Part shown: positions 1 to 12,000 of the stretch, in pieces
Layout: the number at the start of each line of letters is the position of its first letter
How positions within the stretch are numbered: the stretch's first letter is position 1
NCBI GenBank assembly: GCA_020746105.1
Contig: CM036620.1
Coordinates: 41,443,206 to 41,507,205 of the forward strand
DNA: 64,000 bases
From: Trogon surrucura
Lineage: Eukaryota; Chordata; Aves; Trogoniformes; Trogonidae
Reading direction: 5' to 3'
Program-made: the position numbers and the translations under genes
The notes under the pieces: generated by a model
Told to the model about the DNA's origin: nothing
What the model saw: only the letters and a program-made list of their open reading frames with translations
Database searches by the model: none

Positions 1-430
1 CAACTTAATTACTCCCCTTTTCATTTTTTGTCCAACACCGATTTTGTCTAGATGAGCAACTTGGTTTTATAGGTATTGCTTTGTATTATAAAACTTTTTT
101 CAGTATGATAATCTTCCATTTTAGGAATGAAGCAAATCCACTTTTTTAATCATCAGTTTGTGCTTCAGACGTTGTTTCATGGGGAGTTTTAGGGAGTTGC
201 CAGTCTTGAACTGGTTGACTGAAGAAAAACAGATTACACAACTTTTACATTTGCAATTTTGTTGCCAGCTACAACTCCTACCAGCTGACCAACCTTGCAG
301 CCCTGTGAAGACTTCTGCCTCTTTTTCCTTTTACTTTCTGTAATTTAGAAACATGTTTCTAAAGGGATACAGTTATGTTCCCAATACCTTCATTACGTAC
401 CTCTCTTGCAAAAAAGGAAGAATGTGATTT

Positions 431-489
431 GCAAAAAAAAAAAAATTACACCAAATACCTCCTTTTTTTTTTCTTTTTTTTTTTTTTTT
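431..489. repeat. Poly-A and poly-T tracts
   Basis: A run of 13 A, then a T-rich block with a few C interruptions. Low complexity, possibly a decayed retroposon tail. No flanking element was recognised. Confidence 0.8.
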
Positions 490-2189
490 GGTATAAATCG
501 GGGATCGACTGTGGTTATATCATCTGGCAGTTTCCGAAACACCCGTTGCAGTGACTCATGCATAATCCCCTAAGGAGTGAAAAGAACATTTAAAAAATAA
601 AGAAGCATGCACTGAATTTAAGCTAGAAAAGCTGACAGGAAATTCTAGATCTAGCCCTACAGAAAAAAACACAATGATCTGTGGAAAAAACATTTTTCTG
701 TATTACTGCATGTGAACAGCTTATTATGTGGCCTTTATAACGCTGTAATGAGATTTCTGTTGTTTGTCTTTTTTTGCTTCTCTCCCCTCATTTTTGAATG
801 ACCTAGAAGTGCAGTGCTCAGATGTGTGTCATGCTCACTTTGTCTGGGCCCTCCCTTAACCTTGTTGTCATTGATTTGTCTCTTTAATAGGTTTTCAAAC
901 AATTGTATCTTGTTTTTCCACATTAGAAAGGTTGTTGTGGTTTCTTTTGGTTTTGTAATGTGCACACCTTCCAGTCTGATTGTCATTGTTATATGAATCT
1001 TTTCAAAGTTTGATTCTACAGTTTTAGCTGAGTCAAACTTTTAATCAGTGAGGCACACCAATTTTGAATTATCTTAATTTTCTGGTACGTCATTAAATCA
1101 CTTTTTCTTTTTTTTTAAAAAAGGGGACAGGAATTAATAATTTTTAAAAAGATAGGAAGCTCTGGAAGTTCCTAAGACATTGTGGCTTATAGGATGACCA
1201 AAATGGTTCTTTGATTGTGGTTTTTTCTCAGACAGTATTTGGAAAACCTTTGTCTCAGTTATCTCTGAGGAAGTGAATAACCTCCAGAAGCTGTTGTCTG
1301 CACTGCATGCTTAAACAGTGCTAGTTCCTTTTTTTTTTTTTTTGTGAAAATGCCTATGAAATGCTGAGACAGAGTTAATTTTCTTCATAGCATCCTATAT
1401 GATGCTGATTTTTATGTTTGTGACCAAAGGTAGGGAGGGAGGAGTGCGCAGGGATGTGGTGCTGAGCTGCCTGCAGGCATTAACCCACAAGTACCTTCCA
1501 TCGTGTTTGTCCTATGTACATAAAAATTGGAGGAAAGAGGTGAATTAGTGTGTCTGCTTGTATATAATTTTCTTGTTTAATGTAATATTTTCCCAGGCTT
1601 GCAAAAATGGAATATATTTAGTGTCTGGAAGGGAACTGCATATAAATGCATTACAATGCAAATTGTGCATAACAGTTATAATAAGGCTAAATGTAATACA
1701 AGAGAAGTTATAGTTCTGACAATAGCAAAAGAAACAAAGTACTTTGAGAAGTGTTATGTTTTAGTCGGAGAACTGGCTAAGTGGCAACTTGTAACTGTTT
1801 TATAGGTGGTAGAATTGGAATGAAAGGATATTAAATTTCATACAGACTGACTCAGACTAGTGATCCCGGATGATGCCTGAGAGTGGTAGCATGTAAACCT
1901 GGCTGCTTTCTACGCTCCCTTCCCTTTGGGTTCTTCTAGTATCCACAGCTGTTGAAATAGAGTTTTGGAAGGTACCTCCCTGCCCAACCCTTTTACAGTT
2001 CTCTTACGGACTTGTCATCTGTCACACTGTCTCATCCCTTGTTCAGCTGTTTGCACCATCTCTCTCCACAGCCTGCTGTGCAAGCACATTCCAGGAGATC
2101 ACCATGCAAAGAACATTTTTAGGTTGATGTATTGATTTTTGTCAAGCGCCTCCAATTGTTGTATTTAGAGAAAACAGTGACTTTCCATT

Positions 2190-2530
2190 CAATTTATTCA
2201 TCACTTTCATGGTTTTGTAAACTTCAGTTGTATACCCCTCAGCCACTGCATCTCCAGACTGTGGAGTTTTAAGATGAAAGGCCGGCCTTTCTGCCTACCT
2301 TCTTCTTCTGGTTACCCTACTCTGTACCGTCTCCAACTGCTTTTGAGATGTGGGGACCAGATCTAAATACTACTGAAGGCATGAATGCCTCAAAATTTTA
2401 TGCAGTCCAAATGCTGCTCTCTTTAAGCATCCTTGCTGATGATGCCCACATTTTTGCTGGCTTTGTAGCTGTCTCTGCACTCGGAGCAGGAATTAGGTGC
2501 GAGTTGGTAACAGCTGAGTGCTCAGCAGTC
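2190..2530 (-). mobile_element. Ancient CR1/L3-like LINE fragment, antisense
   Basis: Read on the + strand, wording typical of the reverse complement of old amniote CR1/L3 3' ends survives: a TTTGTAAACTTC...TATACCCCTC segment, TTTTGAGATGTGGGGACCAGA and GATGCCCACATTTTTGCTGGC. It is too diverged for clear ends. The assignment rests on recalled consensus wording. Confidence 0.55.
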
Positions 2531-3340
2531 TTCTGACAGTTGAGTCGCAAAGCCTTCCTTTTAATTTCTGGGGTAAGTGTGAGATGAATCTCTTCAAAAG
2601 TCCTCTTAGGGCTTTATTTAGATCTATGGCAGCCTTCTACCTCTTTGCAAAATGTGCCTTTTCATGTGCCCTTATCCTTCCATTTCTCACGCTGGCTTTT
2701 GAGTTCCTCAAAAAAACATGGTGGAAGAACAGAATAATAAAACACTTCTGCATTTTATGAGTCTTCCCTATTTAAACAAGAACAAGCAGAGAGGGCAGAA
2801 AGTTCCTTAAATAAACTCTCAGTATTTTGAATTTGAACTGGTCTGACCCCCCGATGCTATCACGTTAATCCGGACAGATCTTATACTGGATTTTTCTTTA
2901 TTTCTGAAGCTTTGTCCTACAGAATGATACATGGGGAAAATACTGTAATGAAGTAGTAAGCACTGTGTGGTTTAGTTAAACATGGATATGAGTCAGCATT
3001 TTACTCTTGCCGCAGTAGAGGCAAACTGCGTAACAGGTTGCACTAGGAAGAGTTAAACCATCAGGCAAAGGGATGTGGTTTGTTTCCGGACACGTAGCAT
3101 TGACCTGCGTCTGGAGCACCGTGTCTGGTTTCTCCTCCTGCACTGCACAGCGCTGGAGAGGTGTTAACAAGTGGAGAGGACCTAGCAAAGACCTGCTAAG
3201 GAGGTTAGAGGGCTGCAGCGCATGACACAGTCATGGAAAGGGTAGAGGAGCTTGATGTGGTTGGAGAAAAATCTAATGAGGGATCTAGTTGTATCTTTTC
3301 ACCCTCAAAAGTGAGGTTACAGAGAAAATGGAAATAAAAT

Positions 3341-4062
3341 CACAGAACCACAGAATGTCAGGGGTTGGAAGGGACCTCAAAAGATAATCTAGTCCAGCCC
3401 CCCTGCCAGAGCAGGATCACCTACAGTAGATCACACAGGAACACGTCCAGGCGGGTTTTGAATGTCTGCAAAGAAAGAGACTCCACAATCTCTCTGGGCA
3501 GCCTGTTCCAGTGCTCTGTCACCCTCAGAGTGAAAAAGTTTTCTCTAATATTTTTATGGAATCTCCTATGTTCCAGTTTGTGCCCATTGCCCCTTGTCCT
3601 GTCATTGGACATCACTGAAAAGAGCCTGGCCCCATCCTTCTGACACTCCCCCTTGACATATTTATAAACATTTGTGAGGTCACCCCTCAGCCTCCTCTTC
3701 TCTAAGCTGAAGAGACCCAGCTCCTTCAGCTTTTTCTCATCAGGGAGATGCTCCACTCCCTTAATCATCTTTGTGGCTCTGCGCTGGACTCTCTCAAGCA
3801 GTTCCCTGTCTCTCTTGAGCTGAGGAGCCCCGAACTGGACACAATATTCTAGATGTGGCCTCACCAGGGCAGAGCAAAGGTGGAGGAGGACCTCTCCTGA
3901 TCTACTTGCTACTCCCCTTCTAATACACCCCAGGATGCCATTGGCCTTCCTGGCCATGAGGGCACATTGCTGTCTCATGGTCATCCTGCTGTCCACCAGG
4001 ACCCCCAGGTCCCTTTCTCCTACACTGCTCTCCAGCAAGTTAGTCTCCAACCTATACTGGCA
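3341..4062 (-). mobile_element. CR1 LINE, 5'-truncated, antisense to GALNT7
   Basis: The 3' tip at low coordinates carries CACAGAA-type 8-mers, followed by the reverse complement of a CR1 ORF2 C-terminus. On the minus strand a 214-codon frame reads [31 protein letters not shown] and [15 protein letters not shown], the conserved C-terminal region of CR1 ORF2. It is moderately diverged from the two large copies in intron 2. The 5' break lies near 4062. No target duplication was found. Confidence 0.9.
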
Positions 4063-4119
4063 CATGGGGATGCACGCTGAAAGGACGGGAGGCGATTATT
4101 ACAAGGTAAAACAGAAGAA

Positions 4120-4285
4120 TTTTCTGCTGAGGTATTAGGAAAAATACTTCCACTGTGAAATTGGTCAAGTGACTGAAACAGGTTGTCCATAGAAACTGGA
4201 GGTTTTGGGGGATGTGAATGGATGAACCTCTGAGAAACCTGATCTAACTATGAAGCTATCCCTGTCTCCAGCAGGTTCAAATAGG
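4120..4285 (+). mobile_element. Old CR1 3' fragment, sense
   Basis: Degenerate sense-strand CR1 3' wording (CTTCCACTGTGAAATTGGTC, ACAGGTTGTCCATAGAAAC, GAAACCTGATCTAACTATG). It lies about 60 bp beyond the antisense CR1 and has lost its terminal 8-mers. Confidence 0.5.
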
Positions 4286-5573
4286 TGACATCTCAATTTT
4301 TTGTTTGATTCTGTACTTGTGAATGTATAGTGAGACGTTGTGAAAATGTGTGCATTGTTCTCTGCAGATTTTGGTGTGATCTAACATCTGATGTATTCAC
4401 AAATAAATAACTTTGCTGGAAGATCAAATTTCTTTTTCAATCAAAATGTTTCCTTATTGTGCTCTTGAACAATAGTATTGGAAAAAAACAGTGACTGTTT
4501 GTTTTGGAGAGCGTTGGTGAGTGGATCGGTTGAACTCTGGAGACTTCACACTTGGATGCTTTGAAGCCTTTCTGTACAGTTTCTTCCAAAATCCACCACC
4601 CTTGTTCTAACCCCACGAACCTCACTGATCACTAAAAATGGTGAGTGGTTTTCAAAATGCCAGCCTTTCTTCTCAGTGAGAACTTCAGATCTCCTGGTGG
4701 GGAGGCAAGGAGAAACTCTATGAAATGGTAAAGTTGTTTTAAACAAGGATGCGGGAGATGCTGGTGCTTGTGGCGGTTCTCTGCAGCCCCAGCACTGCTT
4801 CCCCTGGCAGGTCTGTCTGTGTTGGCCACACAGCAGATTGGGTCAGGGCTGCATCATTTTTTGCCTGCTTTCCCCAACGCCTTTAGCTTGCTTGTCAGCT
4901 CTCAGCGCTGCTGTTGCAGCAGAAGGAGCGATGCTTGGTGGGAGCAACTCAGAAGGGTCAGGGGTGGGGATTAAATGTGGCTTCAGGCTGCCACAGATGC
5001 GTGTGACAGATTACACATAGTCACAGCACTCTTGACCAGCGCAGGAACAGCTTGAGGCTGTATCTAGCAACCTTTGAGACCCTTCAGAGGTCTCAGCAGC
5101 CTACACCTGTAGCCTTTGAAACACCCTCTGTCCAAGAGTGGCCCCAAGGACACTGTGCTCCACGTTGCAGCGTTGTCTCGCTCCGTCCCACCCTCTCCTT
5201 CATAAAATGCTCTGTTGGTGCTCCCTGTACCCTGGTTTGGTGTGCAGCCTGAACTGTCTTCGTGTTAACACGTGCTACGTGGGTATTTAGTCTTTGGGAA
5301 GGCTTTGGGTATTAGGCCATTTCAGGACCTACTCACTAAGGTAAGCGTGGACAACGGCTGGTGCTGTTCTCCAGCAGCCAGTTGCTTTGGTAAAAAGTGT
5401 TCGTTGAGCCCTTTAACAGAGATTTCTGCGTTCTTGCTCAGTGTATATTTAGTACCAACTCTCAATGCATTAAAATTGAATATAAATTGGAATTGGATTG
5501 AAATAAATAAAGGATTGAAATAAAGGTTCATTGATTTATATAATCTCTGCTGTTTCTCTGTGTGTGTCTATAG

Positions 5574-6031
5574 GATGACAAAGAAGCCAACAGACCCTTG
5601 CCAAACAAAGGAGACCGTGGGCTGGGAAATGAGAAGTTCAAACCTGTGGTACCTTGGCCTCACGTTGAAGGTGTGGAAGTGGACTTGGAATCCATTCGAA
5701 GGAAAAATAAGGCCAAAAATGAACTAAACCGTCACGCTGGTGGTGATAATAAACAGCAAAACATCATCCAGAGGCAATATATCACATTCAAGCCTCAGAC
5801 ATTTGTATACCAAGATCCTGTTTTACGACCTGGAGTCCTTGGTAATTTTGAACCCAAAGAGCCTGAGCCTCACGGAGTTGCTGGTGGCCCTGGAGAGGAA
5901 GCGAAGCCATATGTTTTAGGACCAGATTACAAAGAATCCATTCAAGCCAGCATTAAAGAGTTTGGGTTTAATATGGTGGCAAGTGATATGATCTCACTAG
6001 ATCGAAGCGTTAATGACTTGCGTCAAGAAGA
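5574..6031 (+). CDS. GALNT7: GALNT7 exon 2 (stem region)
   Basis: 458-nt exon. The acceptor AG is at 5572-5573 and the donor GTAAGC starts at 6032. It reads in phase 0 from GAT-GAC-AAA and leaves two bases of a Glu codon at its end. It encodes the lumenal stem, including [16 protein letters not shown] and the start of the catalytic region ([18 protein letters not shown]), both diagnostic for GALNT7. The next 22.7 kb is intron. Confidence 0.95.
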
Positions 6032-9000
6032 GTAAGCAAAGCTTTTGTTTTCTTTTAGTTCTGTTTTTGCGGGATTTAATGATTTTCTTTACATATATCT
6101 TAATAGATGCTTAAAATAATATCATTAATTAGGTCAAATACTTACGGCTTCTTGTCATGACAGGCAAGAGTGCTGTACTATACCAGATGTTTCTATATAC
6201 TATTCTTAATGCTGTTGCAATGATTCCTTTCATGAATTCTTAATCTATATTGGTCTATCTCTGAAGTCATCTGTTTCGGTGTCTAATTGCATGTATTTGC
6301 ATGTTCCAGGTCCAGCCACAGTATTCATTGTCATATCTTCTTTTCTTAATCGATAACTTTTAAGAAAGCGTTATTTTCTTTATTATTTCTGTAGAAATTC
6401 CTACACTAGTTACTTTATTCAGTTTTTGTTTCACCCAAACGATGCTTTAAAAATTAGAAGTAAATAAATAGAGAGAAAAGAAACAAAGAAATACTGTTCC
6501 CTTTAAATAACTCTTCATAATTACCTGCGTTAACAGAAGTATAGGTGTGCTGTAATGATGTTTGGGGTTTGAAGCTAATGGAGGAGTAGTCTTCTAAGAG
6601 TTTCTCAGTGCATTTGTGATAAAGAAGGAAGCAGTCTTAGAAAATACGCCCTCCCAGCAAGTAAAACAATGTATCTTTGGTGTGGGGAAATTCTGGGAAG
6701 TTATTAACATTTGCTCAATGCTTGCGAAGGAGTTTACACAGTCTTTTCTGATCTTAGGTATACACTGGAGCTGAATTTGCTCTCGGGCTAATCTGCATTT
6801 GATATAAATTTCCTCTTAAGTATCAGCTAAATGCAGGTCTCTCAGCAAACTGATTGGTAGGAGAGTGTTTTGTTTCGTTTTTTTGGATTTTCTTTTTTGT
6901 GATTTTTTTTCTTTTTTTTTGCACTTGGAGGGGAGAATATGTGAATTTAGATATGAAATGACATACTTGCTTGTTTTCACCTCCCCTTCATCCCTTGCAA
7001 AGAATGGAGCTGTGCCGATCCCTGGGTTGGTTGCCAACCGCTGGGTTGGGCGTTTCCAGTGGTGGCAGCTGGTCTGTTTGGTTGGTCACCGGTTATCAAG
7101 GCTCTTGTGGTGGCCTTTTAGTGTGGGTGTTTTTGAGGTAGGAGAGAATGGGTCAGCTGTGAGCCTGGCTCATGCCTGTGCACGTATGGCTGCTTCAATT
7201 TGCTACCTGGTGTGTATCCACTGACGGCGAATGAAGTGCGTGGGGTGCTCTGTGCCTGCCTTCATGCCCTGTTCCTCAGGTGACTGACTAAACGTTTCCA
7301 CTTTCTGGCATCTAGAGAAGGGGATGACCCTGACTGACCGGTGGCTGTCCTGGAGTTCACTTCAGTTTTCTTTCTTTGCTACGGACAGCACTTGGACCTC
7401 TGTGCTAAACAGATTTTCCTGAAGAGAAAGAAGTGACCAGGATGACCTGCACAGGTCAGCTTTTTCTTTTAAGAGGTTATTCCCCCAATACTGCTGCTTC
7501 TGCTGAGGTGTTTGCAGCCACTGGGGCTCCTTTTGTAAGAGGTGACAGGACTAAGGAATCTTGCAGAGGAAAAAAAAAAAAGCCAAACATTTTCACCACT
7601 GGATGTTGTGATAAACTGAGCACAGAGAGGAGCTGATGCCGGGAGTTCGTGTTGGCAGAGCTGACTCTGGCTTTGCCTTCCCTGGAGGGAGAGACAGGGG
7701 GAAGGAGGTGACAGCACACTCCTCTCCTCACTCTCACCTCCGCAAAGACAGAGAAGTAGAAATGTCAACGTGTCACGGGCCTGGGCTGCCTCTGCCTTTG
7801 GCAGCAGAGCTCAAGTTCTCCCCCCTTTCTGTTCTTTCCCGAGGTGGAAGGCATCAGAGAGCGTACGTATCTGCCAGATAGTTCCATACCTGTGGTTTCC
7901 TGAAGTATTTTTGACATAATCTCAGGGTTTGTCTTTACGTCTGTTCCAAAGGAGAGTAACACACAGAGATTCCCAAAGAATAATTAAATACTTCGCATGC
8001 GTTGAGGAGTAGGAGGGACAGCCATTTGAACGATCAGAGCAGGAAAGATGAATTTTAGAGACAGTTTTCTCCGAGCACACTTGCAGATCTTCCACAGAGG
8101 TCAGAGCCAGCAGCTGAAATGAAAGGTTTTATTATTTAGTGTTCTAAGCAAGCGAGCAAAACAGCATGAAAAACAATGTGAACAAAAGGCATCTTTCAGA
8201 CAACTTCATATCAAATATTTTATGTATTGAATACTCGGGATGCTTTCGGTTGCCCTAAATAAAGGGTTGTCAGGCATTGGAACAGGCTGCCCAGGGAGGT
8301 GGTTGCGTTGCCATCCCTGGAGGCATTTAAGAGACGGGTAGATGGGTGCCGAGGGACAAGGTTTAGTGGTGTTAATAGGGCTACGACAAAGGTTGGGCTC
8401 GATCTTGACAGTCTCTTCCAACTGAAACTGTTCTATGATTCTAAGATTTCTGTGTGTCTTCTGAGAAGGGCAGAAGAGAGGGGAAGCAATGTAAGATTGG
8501 CTGCTATTGCTATATGCTTTCAGGTATCTATATACTCACTTTCCTGCTCATCCCCTGATACTGGCAAGAAATACAGCAAAAAGTAGCAGATTGCTTGTTG
8601 GGTGGACCTTTCATTTTTCTCTCATTGTTCTGTTTAAAAAGTCTGGAAGCTGTTTTGCTTGATAAGGCTGGTCAACATTCAGTTTAATGCTACCAAAGAG
8701 CTGTGTAATAATCCTTTTCTTGGTTAATGGTATTTTGGCATTGCTGATTGAGGAAAATCTTTCTGGCAAAGACTGGGTTATTCGTTCATAGACGTTCAAA
8801 TCCAGGTAAGCCTCACCCCAGCCTGCTCTTCCTTTAAGCCTCAAAATTTTTAAGCGTCACCCTAAGCACTCAGGTTTGCGTGAAGCGTTCACCAAATGCT
8901 TTCCCAGCCAGCGCTGGCAGGAGTAAAATCCTGCTGCAAGAACTGACTCTCAGCTTAAAAGCCACGTAGCCTTAGGGCTTGTCCCTGCTGGAGGGGAAAA

Positions 9001-12000
9001 AAGGAAGACATGTCAATAAAGGGGAATTCAATCCTACTATGTTTAGATTTGACTTTGGAATGGGGCACATTGCCAGGATGACTTGCCAGCTGCATTTTTT
9101 GTTTCAGTAAGAACTTTGCTGGTGATTCCGTGCAGCCTCACCTGCAGTAGAAAGCCTGAAGTCTCGCTGCACCCTGTGGAGAGGAATAATGTTGGATAGC
9201 ACGTTAGAGTTGTTTGTCAGGTACTTCAAAATATTTCCATTTTGCTGGTACTGCATATTCTTGCCTTACAGATTTTGACTGATCTGTTTTGAGGTTGAAG
9301 CCAAGCATGTCTGTTGGCGTACAGCAAGTCATGGGTTTGGGTAAACAAAATCAGGAATGCGTGGGGATACGCAAAAGTCGGTGTACAAAATTGTGAAGGT
9401 GGCATCATGTCACTGCAGCCTCTCAGCACGCTGCAGAAGGGCCAGGGGAGCCATGCACTGGGTTTAGGTGGAGCAGTAGCTGTTTTCTGCCTCATTTCTG
9501 GTTACAGAGAAGTACAGCAGGCTTAGCAGGCCCTGTCCAAAATGTCTGTATAGTTGCTGGAGGAAAACTTCTTAAAACTTGGTCATTTTTACCGTTTGGG
9601 GACTTTTTTTTATTATCGTAGTAGTTGGCAGCTTTTTACTAAATGTTAGCTTTATGGAAGAAGGGTATCAGTTTGATTGCTCCCTGGATTATTTTTTATG
9701 TGTGGTCAGGAGTCTGCACAGAGGTAAAGCTGAAGTAAAAATAGAGTGATAAAGTTTCTAGGTCATCTTGGATTCAAGATAACCACACCACACTAGGGAA
9801 ATAAAAAATGGCCCTAGGTTTGAGGATGAATGCTGTCGGGTAACAAGGTATGTCCTCTCCAAAAAAAAAAAAAAGTTAATTGAGGAGAATTGCTGCTAGA
9901 GAGAACAAGAACTGAGTTGTTTTTCCAGCGTAATGAGCCACTTGTCCAGAGTATTTTAAAATAAAATGCAATTTTGGAAATGCGGCTAAAATGGACGTGA
10001 CCAGTAGTCATTTTTCTTGATGGTCTTGTTTCTAGCTCTGGTCAATAACTTATACTTGGGAGGAAACGTACAAGTATGGACTTTAAGCTTCATTCCTGGC
10101 AACCAGTGGGCTGGGATACTTGAGCTAAAAGTTGCAACAGGATTGTCATGCTTCACAAACCTTTTTTTGTGCAGAGGCTTGTCTTTTAAATGCATTTATA
10201 CTCTTGGAATTAATGACATCCTGATTCAGTGACTTGTTCCAGGCTGAAGATCATGGTGTCTACTTAACCTCTCCTCCTGGATACTGTAATGTACCTCTGT
10301 TGCTCTACCGTCCTGTGATTCGGGAATATCAGAGATATCTATATCAAGATACTGTATAAATGTTTCATATTCCTACTGTTCTATCTGCCCTTTCATTAAC
10401 CCTGAGGTAAAATGCTGAAAAAGCTATCCACATTAGACCACCAAGATTTTTATTTGAGTTTTTTTGAGTGGTAATGCCAAGTTTAGGATCCGTCACTAAG
10501 AGTGATCTAACTCCATATACGTTCATTTGCATGTGTAATGAGCTCTCCTGCCCGCTCATTTCCTCAGCAGTGTCCTTGAATTCTGCAGTTGTTTTAATTG
10601 CAATGACCAGGAAGTGGTTTGCGGGTTTTTTTATTGTTCAATAATGACCTGGAAGAGGAGGTGGGAAGCTTCCCTCCCAGCACAGACGCTTATGCTGCTG
10701 CTGTCACAAGCTCACTTAAAACGAATAGACAGTTTTTACACTTCAGCAGTTATTAATCTAAGAGATCTTTTATCTTACTCTGCCATGCTTTAATGAAGAA
10801 CTTTGCTTATAAAGAAAGACAAGAATCTCATCAGAGGTTTTGGAAATTCAGCTGCTTTATTAATAGGCTCATCCATGTCAGCGTAGTTGGTTTTTTTATT
10901 CAGAAGATTATATGTTTCTGCAGCATGGCTTTCTTCCACAAAAGCTGTATCTATGGTTTACTAATTTTGTTATTTATTACTAACTTCTTTTCAACATGGG
11001 AGTCAGACATAGTGGTCTGCATTTCTTTAGCTCCCCAGGGCCCTTTTATAAAAAAAATTGTGTCATGTTTTCCTCCTGTTTATTTGATAACAAGGCTGGT
11101 GTCAGCAATAGTTATATACAACAATAATCAATAGTTTGTCAACATATGTTGCATTGTTTTGGAAATACTGGGTTTAAAAAAAACAAATAAAAAATTAAAA
11201 AAGCGAGTAGGCTATTCATGACCAAAAAAAATCCAGTAGAAGCTACCCTGCAGATATCTGTTATCCAAATTACAAAGTCCATGAGCTTTAGGTAGCTGAA
11301 GGTAGGATCATATAATGAGGGGTATGACTCTGTGCTTGCTCTGTTTTTGTTGTCTTCACTGGGTATGTGGTGTTGGTCAGTGCTGAGAGTCCAACAGAAA
11401 CACGTCATTTAGATTTTTTGCTTCTGAAATAGTCTTTTCATTTTGATCATCTATCAGCCCAACAGACTTTCTGGCAGGCATTCTACTTGTGGTGTTTGGA
11501 AAAAATATTTCAGTGGCAGTTTTTATACTCCAGTAAGCTATTTCTCAAACTTTTTTTTTTTTTTTTCAAATCTATCTTATTATTTACATTCAGTTTACCT
11601 GAATTAGTGCTCGTTTCTGTTTTCCTTGTTGGGATACCATCCTGTACATTTAAAGAATGTCTGCCTTGCTGCTAAGAGCATCTGTTTTATAATCATGCTG
11701 GTTTTTTCCTAGTGCCCATCTAGGCTTTTTTTTTTTTCATGAGTAATGGTAAACACTCTCAGCTCCATGCTGTGTGAAGGCATGAAAGCCGCCTCATCTA
11801 GTGGGAGGTGTCCCTGCCTGTGGCAGTGGAGTTCGTCCCTTCTAACCCAAACCATTCTGTGATTCTACCCCTAGTTTGTCTTTTGAGTAAGTCAACTCAC
11901 TTCTTTATAGTTCCCCTTCCAAAGGGAGATGTTACTAAGACACACCTCTCTTGGTGTTACAATTTCAGTGTGTTGTGACTACAATTAGAGTTGTGGCTCC

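Larger units (their letters stand above)
1..5573 (+). other. GALNT7: Distal part of GALNT7 intron 1
   Basis: Noncoding. It contains A- and T-tracts at 431-489, an ancient antisense LINE at about 2190-2530, an antisense CR1 at 3341-4062 and an old sense CR1 piece at about 4120-4285. In the remaining sequence I see no exon, RNA gene or repeat that I can name. Confidence 0.8.

Noticed and set aside
8500..8540. Possible recursive splice site GCTTTCAG|GTATCT in intron 2
   Set aside because: The donor half is weak, and such combinations are expected by chance in 22 kb.
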